Assembly: GCF_000177675.1 (NCBI RefSeq)
Contig: NZ_ADGX01000045.1
Location: 1-61,644, forward strand
Length of the DNA: 61,644 nt
Direction: 5' to 3'
Source: Parafrankia sp. EUN1f
Lineage (GTDB): Bacteria > Actinomycetota > Actinomycetes > Frankiales > Frankiaceae
The translations under genes were made by a program, and so were the position numbers. Shown piece by piece: positions 8,452 through 16,107 of this stretch. Below the pieces are notes generated by a model. That model made no database searches, was not told the DNA's origin, and saw only the letters and a list, made by a program, of their open reading frames with translations. Position 1 is the stretch's first letter, and every line of letters starts with the position of its first letter.

Positions 8452-9336
8452 TCACGCGTGGATGACCGCCACCGGGCAGGCCGCGTGCAGCACGCACTGG
8501 TGCGCGGTGGAGCCGAGCACCAGCTCGGCGAACCCGCCGCGCCCCCGCGTACCGACGACCAGGAGCTGGGCCTGCTCGGCGGCCTGCAGGAGCGCGTGTG
8601 ACGCGGAGTCGTCAACGGCGTCCAGGCTGACCTGGACGGTGCTCTCGTCATCGAGATCGGCCGTCGCCACGTCTTTGAGGAGCTGCTCGGAGCCGGTGCG
8701 CAGCGATGGGTAGAAATCGGGCACGGGCACGCCGAACGTCGTGATGTCGATGCGGTAGCCGTGCACGAGGTGCAGGGCGACACCCCGCTCCTGCGCCCGC
8801 GCGGCGGCCCAGCGCACCGCCGCCTGCGACGGCTCGGAGCCGTCGACGCCGACGATGATCGGCCGACGGTCGGGTGCGTCACCGGTGTCCGGTGCTGTGC
8901 CGCGGACCACGACGACGGGGCCGGACGAATGATGCAGGAGCCGGTGGGCGACGGAGCCGGCCAGGATGCGGTGGACCAGCCCGGCGCCGCGCTGCCCGAC
9001 CACGGTCATCTCGGCGTTCTTGGCCGCCGCGACGAGGGCTTCCACCGGGTCCTGGTTCACGACGAGCTTTCGCAGCTCGACCGGGGGGACCGGGGCGGGT
9101 ATCCGGGCGATTATCCGCTCGAGCTGCTCGGTGGCCGCCTCGGTGAGAGCGTGGTGGTTCGCGGCGACCGCGGCCTCGTAGACGGGCCGGGGCAGACCGT
9201 CGGCGGTCCACCCCAACAGCGCGGTGACCGGCCGCTTCTCGATCTGGGCCGTCTCGTAGGCCCAGCGCAGCGCGGCCGCCGAACCATCTGAGCCGTCGAT
9301 GCCGACCAGGATCTCGCGGCGGTGTTCGGTGCTCAC
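8452..9336 (-). CDS. Universal stress protein, two UspA domains
   Basis: 294 residues with two Usp domains. Motifs are ILVGIDGSDGS and VVGQRGAGLVHRILAGS in the first domain, and IIVGVDGSEPS and VVGTRGRGGFAELVLGS in the second, all consistent with ATP-binding USPs. The C-terminal half is very close to that of the USP at 5040 (HQCVLHAACPVAVIH versus HQCLLHAACPVAVVH), so the two are paralogues. GTG at 9336 is chosen because GGAGGA lies just upstream; longer in-frame extensions look non-coding. It faces the propeller gene tail to tail. Confidence 0.88.
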   Translation of the reverse strand: MSTEHRREILVGIDGSDGSAAALRWAYETAQIEKRPVTALLGWTADGLPRPVYEAAVAANHHALTEAATEQLERIIARIPAPVPPVELRKLVVNQDPVEALVAAAKNAEMTVVGQRGAGLVHRILAGSVAHRLLHHSSGPVVVVRGTAPDTGDAPDRRPIIVGVDGSEPSQAAVRWAAARAQERGVALHLVHGYRIDITTFGVPVPDFYPSLRTGSEQLLKDVATADLDDESTVQVSLDAVDDSASHALLQAAEQAQLLVVGTRGRGGFAELVLGSTAHQCVLHAACPVAVIHA

Positions 9337-9654
9337 CGTGGTCCTCCTCCATCCATCCTGCGTGCCCGGCGCACCTGTCCGGGTGGGCCGGAAGGTGCTG
9401 GAGCCAGCCTGCGACGTGGGAGCGTGATGGGAAACCGACGAAGGGTGATCACAGCGGCAGTCCTTCGGCCCCCGCATCCAGTCCTTCGGCCTGTGGGGCT
9501 GGAGCGCCCGCGCCCGCGCCGGCGCCGGCGCCGGCGTCGGCACCTGCGGCGGGACGGAGGTCGAGCGACCCGTCGGGGATCCAGCGCCGCCGGGGCAACG
9601 CCGGCAATTCATGCCGATAGCGGCAAATGGGGCGCGGAGTTCGCCTGGCAGTCC

Positions 9655-9706
9655 GCAAGAAGTGAGGATCCCGGTTGTTCAAGCAGCCAAAATCCTTACT
9701 TCTTGC
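9655..9706. repeat. 52-bp interspersed palindrome, copy B
   Basis: Bounded by GCAAGAAGTGAGGAT and ATCCTTACTTCTTGC. The 25 bp upstream (GCGCGGAGTTCGCCTGGCA) also match those upstream of copy G at about 42490, so the homologous unit is longer than the hairpin. Its right end joins a microsatellite directly. Confidence 0.9.
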
Positions 9707-9793
9707 TCGGCGGCGGCGGCAGCGGCGGCGGCAGCAGCGGCAGCAGCGGCAGCAGCGGCGGCAGCGGCGGCAGCGGCAGCGGCGGCGGCAGCC
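9707..9793. repeat. (CGGCAG)/(CGG) microsatellite attached to palindrome B
   Basis: Irregular array of CGG, CAG and CGGCAG triplets starting at the last base of palindrome B. All steps are multiples of three although the region is non-coding. Confidence 0.9.
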
Positions 9794-10018
9794 CGAAGCT
9801 CGCTCAGGCTTTGCCTGGATGCGGCGTGCGAGGTGAGGTGGGGTGGTGGGCCTTGACGCGCTTGCCCTGGTATGCGGCGACGAGTACATACGCTGCTTGT
9901 GAGCGGCACTATCCAGCACTCTTATGCAACGGCATTGTGGAGCCGAACCGAGCTGGGGGTGTCTCGGCCGGCTCTGCCGCTCTGACGATCTCCCCGCACG
10001 GAAGGCCGAGGACCGCAC

Positions 10019-10678
10019 ATGCCCACTCTGGAGCGCCACGGCGACGTCGCCGTTCTCGATCTCGGCGATGGGGAGAACCGGTTCCATCCCGACTGGATCG
10101 GCTCCGTCAACGCCGCCCTGGACGAGTTGGAGAAGGCCGACGGGCCCCGGGCGCTCGTGACCACCGCGACGGGCCGCTTCTACTCGAACGGCCTTGATCT
10201 GGACTGGCTGTTCGCGCACGCCGAGCAACACCAGGACTACGTCGACTCCGTGCACCGGCTCCTCGCGCGGATGCTGACCCTGCCCCTGGTCACGGTCGCC
10301 GCGCTGCAGGGGCACGTGTTCGCCGCCGGCGCGATGTTCTCGCTGGCGCACGACTTCCGGGTGATGCGCGCCGACCGTGGCTTCTGGTGCCTGCCCGAGG
10401 CCGACATCCACATTCCGTTCACCGAGGGCATGTCCGCGCTCATCCAGTCCCGGCTGACGCCGCAGACGGCACACGAGGCGATGGTCACCGCCCGTCGCTA
10501 CGGCGGGACGGCCGCGGCCACGGCCGGCATCGTCGACCAGGCAGTGGGCGAGGACTCGGTGCGGTCGACGGCCATCGAGATCGCCGAGGCGCAGGCCGGA
10601 AAGGCCGGGGACACGCTGGGCACGATCAAGGCTCGTATGTACGCGGCCGTGGTGGCCGCGCTACACGGCCACGGCTGA
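10019..10678 (+). CDS. Enoyl-CoA hydratase/isomerase family protein
   Basis: 219-residue crotonase-fold protein, short for the family (usually about 255). It carries GRFYSNGLDLDWL (the first oxyanion-hole block) and VAALQGHVFAAGAMFSLAHDFRVMRAD (the second block). The FWCLPEADIHIPFTEGM segment resembles plant and actinobacterial delta3,delta2-enoyl-CoA isomerases more than hydratases; the canonical hydratase glutamate pair is not evident. The ATG at 10019 follows GAGGA with suitable spacing. It probably works in fatty-acyl-CoA catabolism, with a FadR-type regulator immediately downstream. Confidence 0.82.
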   Translation: MPTLERHGDVAVLDLGDGENRFHPDWIGSVNAALDELEKADGPRALVTTATGRFYSNGLDLDWLFAHAEQHQDYVDSVHRLLARMLTLPLVTVAALQGHVFAAGAMFSLAHDFRVMRADRGFWCLPEADIHIPFTEGMSALIQSRLTPQTAHEAMVTARRYGGTAAATAGIVDQAVGEDSVRSTAIEIAEAQAGKAGDTLGTIKARMYAAVVAALHGHG

Positions 10679-10681
10679 GCA

Positions 10682-10779
10682 CCGATCGAAGGCGCAGGGC
10701 CGATCGATGGTGCGACGGGCGCCGATCGAAGGCGCAGGGCCGATCGGTGGTGCGGCGCCGATCGAAGGCGCAGGGCCGA
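10682..10779. repeat. Tandem repeat of ~38 bp, three copies, after ECH gene
   Basis: CCGATCGAAGGCGCAGGGCC occurs at 10682, 10722 and 10758, separated by CGATCG(A/G)TGGTGCG-type spacers. It starts just after the enoyl-CoA hydratase stop. Each copy contains the palindrome CGATCG. No gene lies in 10679-10983. Confidence 0.9.
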
Positions 10780-10983
10780 GCCACGGCTGAGTGCGGGTCC
10801 GGGGCGCGGCGCTGGTCCAGGGCTCGGCGTCGGCCGGGAACCGCTTGCCGGCAGGTGCGGTTCCAAGCTTCCGCAGCGCGTCACGGGGCGTGGGAGGATG
10901 CGGGAGGCTTAGGAGAAACAGATGCCGGTCTTGGTTCCAGCGTCACAAACGGGCGGCGAGCGTTCTTGAGGAACGAAGCGGAC

Positions 10984-12576
10984 GTGGCCAGCGGCCACGA
11001 CGGGCGAGCCGCCGTGTTCCGGGCGTCGGCCCGTCGACCACCCCTCAAGATCGCGCAGATCCTCGCGGCGGACCTGCGTCGCCAGATCCTCGGCGGCGAG
11101 CTCGTCGTGGACCAGCAGCTACCGCGCGAGGCCGAGCTCACCGCGGCCTTCGAGGTGTCCCGGGAGACGCTGCGCGAAGCACTGCGGATCCTGGAGTCGC
11201 AGTCGCTGCTGGAGGTCCGGCGCGGGCGGGGTGGTGGCGCGGTCATCCGCCGGCCCGGCCTGGCCGCGGTCAGCCGGTACGTGGCGTTGCTGCTGCAGCT
11301 GCGGCGCACGACGCTGGCCCATCTCGAAGAGGCCCGCCTGGTCATCGAGCCGCACGCCGCCGAGCAGCTGGCGCTGCGCTGCGGTCAGGAAGGGCTCGAC
11401 CACATCGCGGCGCTGCACGAGAACACCCGGGCGGCCGAAGGCGATCCACTCGCCTTCGCCACCGCGGTCGCGGCGTTCGACCAGGCAGTCACCGACCTGG
11501 CTGGCAACCGTTCGATCGCGGTGTTCACCGGCGTGCTGCGCGACATCTACGCCGGCCAGGTCTATGCCGTGGTCGGTACCCCCGACCTGGCGTCGGCCGA
11601 GCGGGCGGCCCGCCGCGTCGTCGTCAGCCAGGGCGAGCTGCTGCGGGCCGTGCGTGCTCGCGACGGTGCCCGCGCCAGCCAGGCCTGGAGCGACTATCTG
11701 GTCAGCACCAGCAGGCTCCAGGTGAGCCGCAGCCGCAGCCGGCAGGTGATCGACGTCGTCCCGCTGTGGCGGGCCCAAAGCGGCGCGGTGGGCAGCGGCG
11801 GCGCGGTGGGCGGCGGGCCACCGCAGCGGATGGCGATGGCCGTCGCGACCGAGATCAGGGCGCGGATCGCCGAGGGCCGTCTCGCCGACGGTGCCCGGCT
11901 GTCCTCGCTGGCCGACCTCGCCAAGGAGTTCGGCATCTCCCGTCCCACGCTGCGGGAGGCGTTGCGCATCCTGGAGACCGAGTGCCTGATCGAGCTGCGG
12001 ACGGGGGACCGTTCCGGCCCGCGGATCCGCCACCCCTCGACGAAGGTCGCGGCCCAGCTGGCGGGAACGGCGCTGGAGGCCCGGCAGACGACGCTCGCTG
12101 ACTTCTTCCGCGCGATGACGGTCATCGAGCCGGCGATGATGGAGCTCGCGGCGTCGAGGATCGACCAGGAGTCGCTGGCCACGCTGTGCACCCTGCGGGA
12201 CGAGCTGAGCGCCTGCGCCCGGGACATGCCCCGGTTCGCCGACATCTGGGGCCGGGGCAGCGCCCTCGCCTTCACCGCGACCGGTAATCCCGCGCTCACC
12301 GTGATCGCGGAGATCCTCCAGTGGGTGCGCCTCGGCACCGGGGCGGCGCTCACCACCGGGGTTGACGAGGTCTGGGTGGCGACCGCGCAGGACAACGTCC
12401 GCCTGTTCGAGGAGGTGGTCGCGGCGCTGGTGGCGGGCGACCCGGCCCGGAGCCGGGCGGCCTGGGCGGCGTGTCTGGAGACCAACGCGCCGTTCATCGA
12501 ATCGTCCGAGCTGGCGCGGCGCCGGATGACCAGTGAGCCCTTTCCGTCGTCGTCTCCGACTGGCGTCGTCCGGTGA
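10984..12576 (+). CDS. Tandem-duplicated FadR-type GntR transcriptional regulator
   Basis: 530-residue protein with two full GntR/FadR units. Unit 1 (about 18-250) has a winged helix (LPREAELTAAFEVSRETLREALRILE) and a FadR C-terminal all-alpha domain (RTTLAHLEEARLVIEPHAAEQ). Unit 2 (about 280-515) repeats the pattern (SSLADLAKEFGISRPTLREALRILE; QTTLADFFRAMTVIEPAMMEL). Most GntR regulators are about 240 residues with one unit and dimerise; here a pseudo-dimer is built into one chain. GTG at 10984 follows GAGGA by 9 bp. Likely ligand is an acyl-CoA or carboxylate connected to the adjacent enoyl-CoA hydratase and P450 genes (inference). Confidence 0.88.
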   Translation: MASGHDGRAAVFRASARRPPLKIAQILAADLRRQILGGELVVDQQLPREAELTAAFEVSRETLREALRILESQSLLEVRRGRGGGAVIRRPGLAAVSRYVALLLQLRRTTLAHLEEARLVIEPHAAEQLALRCGQEGLDHIAALHENTRAAEGDPLAFATAVAAFDQAVTDLAGNRSIAVFTGVLRDIYAGQVYAVVGTPDLASAERAARRVVVSQGELLRAVRARDGARASQAWSDYLVSTSRLQVSRSRSRQVIDVVPLWRAQSGAVGSGGAVGGGPPQRMAMAVATEIRARIAEGRLADGARLSSLADLAKEFGISRPTLREALRILETECLIELRTGDRSGPRIRHPSTKVAAQLAGTALEARQTTLADFFRAMTVIEPAMMELAASRIDQESLATLCTLRDELSACARDMPRFADIWGRGSALAFTATGNPALTVIAEILQWVRLGTGAALTTGVDEVWVATAQDNVRLFEEVVAALVAGDPARSRAAWAACLETNAPFIESSELARRRMTSEPFPSSSPTGVVR

Positions 12577-12590
12577 CCGTGCCCCGTGAG

Positions 12591-12620
12591 ACGGAAAGGG
12601 CTCGGTTGAGCCCTTTCCGT
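12591..12620 (+). terminator. Strong hairpin terminator after fadR-like gene
   Basis: Perfect 13-bp stem, ACGGAAAGGGCTC with GAGCCCTTTCCGT and a GGTT loop, 15 bp after the stop codon. A third copy of the right arm (GAGCCCTTTCCGTC) lies inside the gene's 3' end at 12535-12548, allowing an alternative fold. No U tract follows, as is usual in GC-rich actinobacteria. Confidence 0.7.
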
Positions 12621-12761
12621 GGTCGGCGCCGACCGGTGGTATCGCGTGACGGTGCACTGTGAGATGGAGAAGGCTCAGTTGGTTCGACTGACCGATGCGG
12701 CGTGCCGGCTCACGCTGTGGGCCGGTTGGGTGACGACATAAGGAAGATGGGAGATACAGCC

Positions 12762-12950
12762 ATGAAGGTGTCGATCGATCATGACCTCTGCCAGGGGCAC
12801 GCCCGCTGTTGGGATATCTGCCCCGAGGTGTTCGAGCTTGACGAGCAGGGGCACGGCTTAGTGGCGGTGCCGGAGGTTCCCCCGGTTCACGAGGCCAAGG
12901 CGCGCGAGGCCGCGGAGAACTGCCCGGAGCGCGCGATCACGGTCAGCTGA
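12762..12950 (+). CDS. P450-type ferredoxin with CxxHxxC cluster motif
   Basis: 62-residue ferredoxin with DLCQGHARCWDICPEVF and NCPERAI. The arrangement CxxHxxC...CP matches the actinobacterial P450 redox partners in which a non-cysteine residue sits at the second position of the cluster motif; these usually hold a [3Fe-4S] centre. An extra Cys (ICP) follows the motif. ATG at 12762 has GGGAGA upstream. It lies 316 bp before the P450 gene in the same direction and is its probable electron donor. Confidence 0.9.
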   Translation: MKVSIDHDLCQGHARCWDICPEVFELDEQGHGLVAVPEVPPVHEAKAREAAENCPERAITVS

Positions 12951-13266
12951 CCGTCTCAGCTGACTCCTCTGCCGGGCGGCGCCGGGTGACCTCGGTACCC
13001 CGGACCGCCCGGCGGCCGGTCACGCCGGTGAGGCCGGTCAGGCCGGTGTTTGGCCGGCCGGCTGGCCGGCCCGGATACCCAATCAGGCGACCGGCGGTCG
13101 CATTTACTTGCTCGCCGAGTGGTGTGCGCGTCAATCTGCTAGGAGAGGTTGACGAATCAGCGCACAGGCGCCTGTCGGCAACGGGTGCGGGCGTGGCTGA
13201 CGCGGCGACCGGACTGGCTGTCCGCTCGGGCTGGAAGGCGCGGGCATGGTGAGGGAAGGGTTGACC
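12951..13266. other. Ferredoxin-P450 spacer
   Basis: No gene is seen. It contains a short GGCCGGTCA tandem series (about 13013-13045) running into the self-complementary GGCCGGCCGGCTGGCCGGCC (13054-13073), which may fold. A ribosome-binding site GGGAAGG (13254-13260) precedes the P450 start. Confidence 0.5.
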
Positions 13267-14454
13267 GTGACGGACGACCTGTACTGGGACCCCTTCGACG
13301 AGATCGTCGACGTCGACCCCTACCCCGTGTGGCGGCGGATGCGGGACGAGGCTCCGGTCTACCGCAACGACAAGCTGGACTTCTACGCCCTCTCGCGGCA
13401 CAGGGACGTCGACGACGCCCACGTCGATCCCGCGACCTACAGCTCGGCGTACGGCACGGTCCTCGAGCTCATGGGGCCGGAGCCGCTGAGCACCGGGCAG
13501 ATCATCTTCATGGACCCTCCGGCACACACCCTGCTGCGCGCGCTGGTCTCCCGTGCGTTCACCCCACGGCGCGTCGCCGCCCTGGAAGGCCACATTCGCC
13601 AGCTCTGCGCCGAGCTTCTCGACCGGCAGGTCGGCGGCGGTGGGTTCGACTACGTGCAGGACTTCGCCGCGCAGCTGCCGTCGCTGGTGATCTCCCAGCT
13701 GATCGGGGTCAGCCCGGAGGACCGGGAGGAGATCCGGCAGACCATCGACCAGACCTTCCACATCGAGGACGGCAAGGGGATGATCAACGACATCTCCTTC
13801 GCCGCCCAGATCAAGCTGCACACCTACTTCTCCGAGCAGATCGAGGCCCGGCGCCGGGAGCCGCGCGACGACATGATGACCGGCCTCGCCCAGGCCGAGA
13901 TCACCACGGCGGAGGGGACCCGTCGGCTGACCACCGCGGAGGCGACCGACTTCACCAACCTCCTCGTCGCCGCCGGGACGGAGACCGTCGCCCGGCTGCT
14001 CGGCTGGGCCTGCGACCTGCTGGAGTCGCATCCCGACCAGCGCGCCGATCTCGCCGCCGACCCGTCCGGACTGGCGAACGCCGTGGAGGAGACGCTGCGT
14101 TACGAGGCACCGTCGCCGGTGCAGGGCCGCACAACCACCCGGGACGTCGTCCTGCACGGCACCGAGATTCCGGCCCGGTCGCGGATCCTGCTCCTCACCG
14201 CCTCGGCTGGCCGGGACGAACGCAAGTACCCCGACGCCGACCGCTACGACATCCGGCGCCGCTTCGACAGCCATGTCTCGTTCGGCCACGGTCCGCACTT
14301 CTGCCTGGGCGCCGCGCTGGCCCGGATGGAGGGGCGGATCGCGCTGGAGGAGACGCTGCGCCGCTTCCCGAGCTGGGAGGTCGACCGGGACCGTGCGGTG
14401 CGCCTGCACACCAGCACCGTGCGCGGCTACGCGAAGCTGCCCGTCATCGTCTGA
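13267..14454 (+). CDS. Cytochrome P450
   Basis: 395-residue bacterial class I P450. I-helix AAGTET near 235, K-helix EETLRYEAP (ExxR), and haem-binding FGHGPHFCLGAALAR with axial Cys346. GTG at 13267 has GGGAAGG 7 bp upstream; ATG at 13246 is possible but lacks a good ribosome-binding site. The substrate cannot be deduced; clustering with an enoyl-CoA hydratase, FadR-like regulator, ferredoxin and LLM oxidoreductase points to lipid or steroid-like catabolism. Its stop overlaps the 3' end of the convergent LLM gene by 11 bp. Confidence 0.93.
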   Translation: MTDDLYWDPFDEIVDVDPYPVWRRMRDEAPVYRNDKLDFYALSRHRDVDDAHVDPATYSSAYGTVLELMGPEPLSTGQIIFMDPPAHTLLRALVSRAFTPRRVAALEGHIRQLCAELLDRQVGGGGFDYVQDFAAQLPSLVISQLIGVSPEDREEIRQTIDQTFHIEDGKGMINDISFAAQIKLHTYFSEQIEARRREPRDDMMTGLAQAEITTAEGTRRLTTAEATDFTNLLVAAGTETVARLLGWACDLLESHPDQRADLAADPSGLANAVEETLRYEAPSPVQGRTTTRDVVLHGTEIPARSRILLLTASAGRDERKYPDADRYDIRRRFDSHVSFGHGPHFCLGAALARMEGRIALEETLRRFPSWEVDRDRAVRLHTSTVRGYAKLPVIV

Positions 14455-15541
14455 CCGCCGCCTCGTGGGCGGCTTCGGGCTCGGATTCGGGCTCGGCTGC
14501 GGCTGTGGGCACGGGGCCGGGTGTGGGGGAGTAGGGCGTGACGGCGCGGATCGCGTCGAGTGTCTCCCGCACCCGCTCCGGGCCGAAGGACGCCGGCGGC
14601 GTGAAGGCCACCCTGGTCACCAGGCCGCCCAGACGTTCGGCCAGCCGGCGGGGAAGCTCCTCGGGCGTGGTCACCAGGCCGAACGCGTCGACGACGTCGT
14701 CGTCGATCAGCCCGGCCATCTCCACCCATCGGTTCTGCTTCGAAAGCACGGTGAGCTCGGTACCGAGGTCACCCCAGCCGTGCAGCTCCATCAACGGCCG
14801 GTAGGCCGGCGTCGACCCGTAGAAGGCGATCTGGGAGCGCATTCTCTGCACGCCCTCGGTTATCTCCTGGTCGGTTCCGGTAGCCACGAAGCCGCCCGCG
14901 AGGATCTCGAACCCGTCGAGTGTGCGGCCGGTGAGCTGGCGGCCCCGCTCCAGCGCAGGAATCGTGTGTTCTCGGATCCACCGCGGGCTGGTGAACCAGT
15001 GGCACAGAAATCCGTCCGCCACTTCACCGGCGACCTGGGTCATGGCATCCCCGACCCCGGCCAGGAACACCGGCGGCGGCCCGAACGGGTGCGGCGGTGA
15101 CACGAAGGCCGGCGGCATCAGCGTGTGCCGGTAGTACTCACCTTCGAACCTGAGCGGGGTGCCGTCGGCCCAGCACGACCAGATCGCCCGCATAGCCAGG
15201 ACGAATTCCCGCATCTGTGGCGCGGGCCGCCCCCAGGGCATGGAGAAGCGCCGGGTGATGTGCGCCCGCACCTGCGAGCCGAGGCCAAGCCGCAGCCGCC
15301 CGCCGGAAAAGCGGTGCAGATCGCTCGCGGTATAGGCGAGTGACATCGGAGAACGCGCCAGGGCGACCGTGATCGACGTTCCCAGTTCCACCCTGGACGT
15401 CGTCTGAGCGGCGAGGGTGAGCGGCAGAAAAGGGTCCTGGTTGACCTCGCCGGCCCAGATTCCGTCATAGCCCGCGCTCTCGGCGGAGCCGGCCCGCGCC
15501 ACGGCGTCCGCCAGCCCACCGAGAGTGCCGTCGACCTTCAC
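14444..15541 (-). CDS. LLM-class F420-dependent oxidoreductase (TIGR03617-like)
   Basis: 365-residue TIM-barrel luciferase-like protein. Typical segments are SAGYDGIWAGEVNQDPFLPL, TSRVELGTSITVALARSPM, SGGRLRLGLGSQVRAHI and RRFSMPWGRPAPQMREF; the last resembles the TIGR03617 group of F420-dependent enzymes. It probably catalyses a hydride transfer or monooxygenation with F420H2 or FMNH2. The C-terminal tail is Pro/Glu/Ala-rich. It is convergent with the P450 gene with overlapping 3' ends, so the two transcripts are antisense there. Confidence 0.87.
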   Translation of the reverse strand: MKVDGTLGGLADAVARAGSAESAGYDGIWAGEVNQDPFLPLTLAAQTTSRVELGTSITVALARSPMSLAYTASDLHRFSGGRLRLGLGSQVRAHITRRFSMPWGRPAPQMREFVLAMRAIWSCWADGTPLRFEGEYYRHTLMPPAFVSPPHPFGPPPVFLAGVGDAMTQVAGEVADGFLCHWFTSPRWIREHTIPALERGRQLTGRTLDGFEILAGGFVATGTDQEITEGVQRMRSQIAFYGSTPAYRPLMELHGWGDLGTELTVLSKQNRWVEMAGLIDDDVVDAFGLVTTPEELPRRLAERLGGLVTRVAFTPPASFGPERVRETLDAIRAVTPYSPTPGPVPTAAAEPESEPEAAHEAAVRR

Positions 15542-15944
15542 TCGCCGCCCCCTTCAACGCCGCCACCACACATCCCGAACCTGCCGCCGGCGCAGGTCAG
15601 GGCACCCGGCGGCCCGTTGGCGCCTGGCGGTCACCCGGAGCCGACGGTGGAGAAAACGTAACAGTCGGCCCAGCACGGGGCATCCGACCGGCCCAGCGCG
15701 CCGGGTTCGTGAACCGGTCACCGGCGGCTTCGGTTGCGGCGGCCGTCGACCTGTGGTCGTCGGAGTGGAGATCTCATCGTGGAACGGTGCAGGGCCACGC
15801 AACAAAGCCCGTTCCGGGACAACACTTCTTCACGTCCGCGCGGCGTGTCGAGTGTGGCCTCAGTGTTCGGTATGTTGGCGGCTGAACGCGGTGGGAGCCG
15901 GCTGGAAGCCGGTGATCACCAAGCCCTCATCGTGGAGGTTTCGT
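15542..15944. other. Divergent spacer without a larger gene
   Basis: Lies between the LLM gene (minus) and a tiny ORF (plus). Open frames here have no family resemblance. It probably carries the two promoters; no clear motif was found. Confidence 0.4.
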
Positions 15945-16025
15945 ATGAAGCGCGCAGGTCTGATCGTCGCGATCCTCGCCCTTGTCGGTGGCGGATTCCT
16001 GGTGCGGCGCCAGCGCGGTAGGTAA
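15945..16025 (+). CDS. 26-residue single-pass membrane peptide (hypothetical)
   Basis: ATG at 15945 with GTGGAGG (15932-15938) 6 bp upstream and a TAA stop. The product is MKRAG, then a hydrophobic stretch IVAILALVGGGFLV, then RRQRGR. This is one transmembrane helix flanked by positive charges at both ends. It is not recognised as a known family. The perfect ribosome-binding site, rare TAA stop and AT-richer start make it more credible than a random frame. It precedes the PLP decarboxylase gene by about 80 bp. Confidence 0.5.
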   Translation: MKRAGLIVAILALVGGGFLVRRQRGR

Positions 16026-16107
16026 ACCCCTGCCGGTGGGAAACGCGCGGCCGGGCCCACCGCTTGATCTCTTCGGCATGACCCGGGCGGCACCTAGACT
16101 TCGCCGG

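Larger units (their letters stand above)
9337..10018. other. Repeat-bearing spacer without a gene
   Basis: Divergent spacer between USP (minus) and enoyl-CoA hydratase (plus). It carries GC simple sequence (about 9505-9545), palindrome copy B and an adjoining CGGCAG-type microsatellite. The only open frames here translate to polyalanine or poly(Gly-Ser) from the microsatellite and are rejected. Confidence 0.7.

Noticed and set aside
9611-9909. ORFs on both strands giving polyalanine
   Set aside because: They translate a CGG/CAG microsatellite; no start context or domain.
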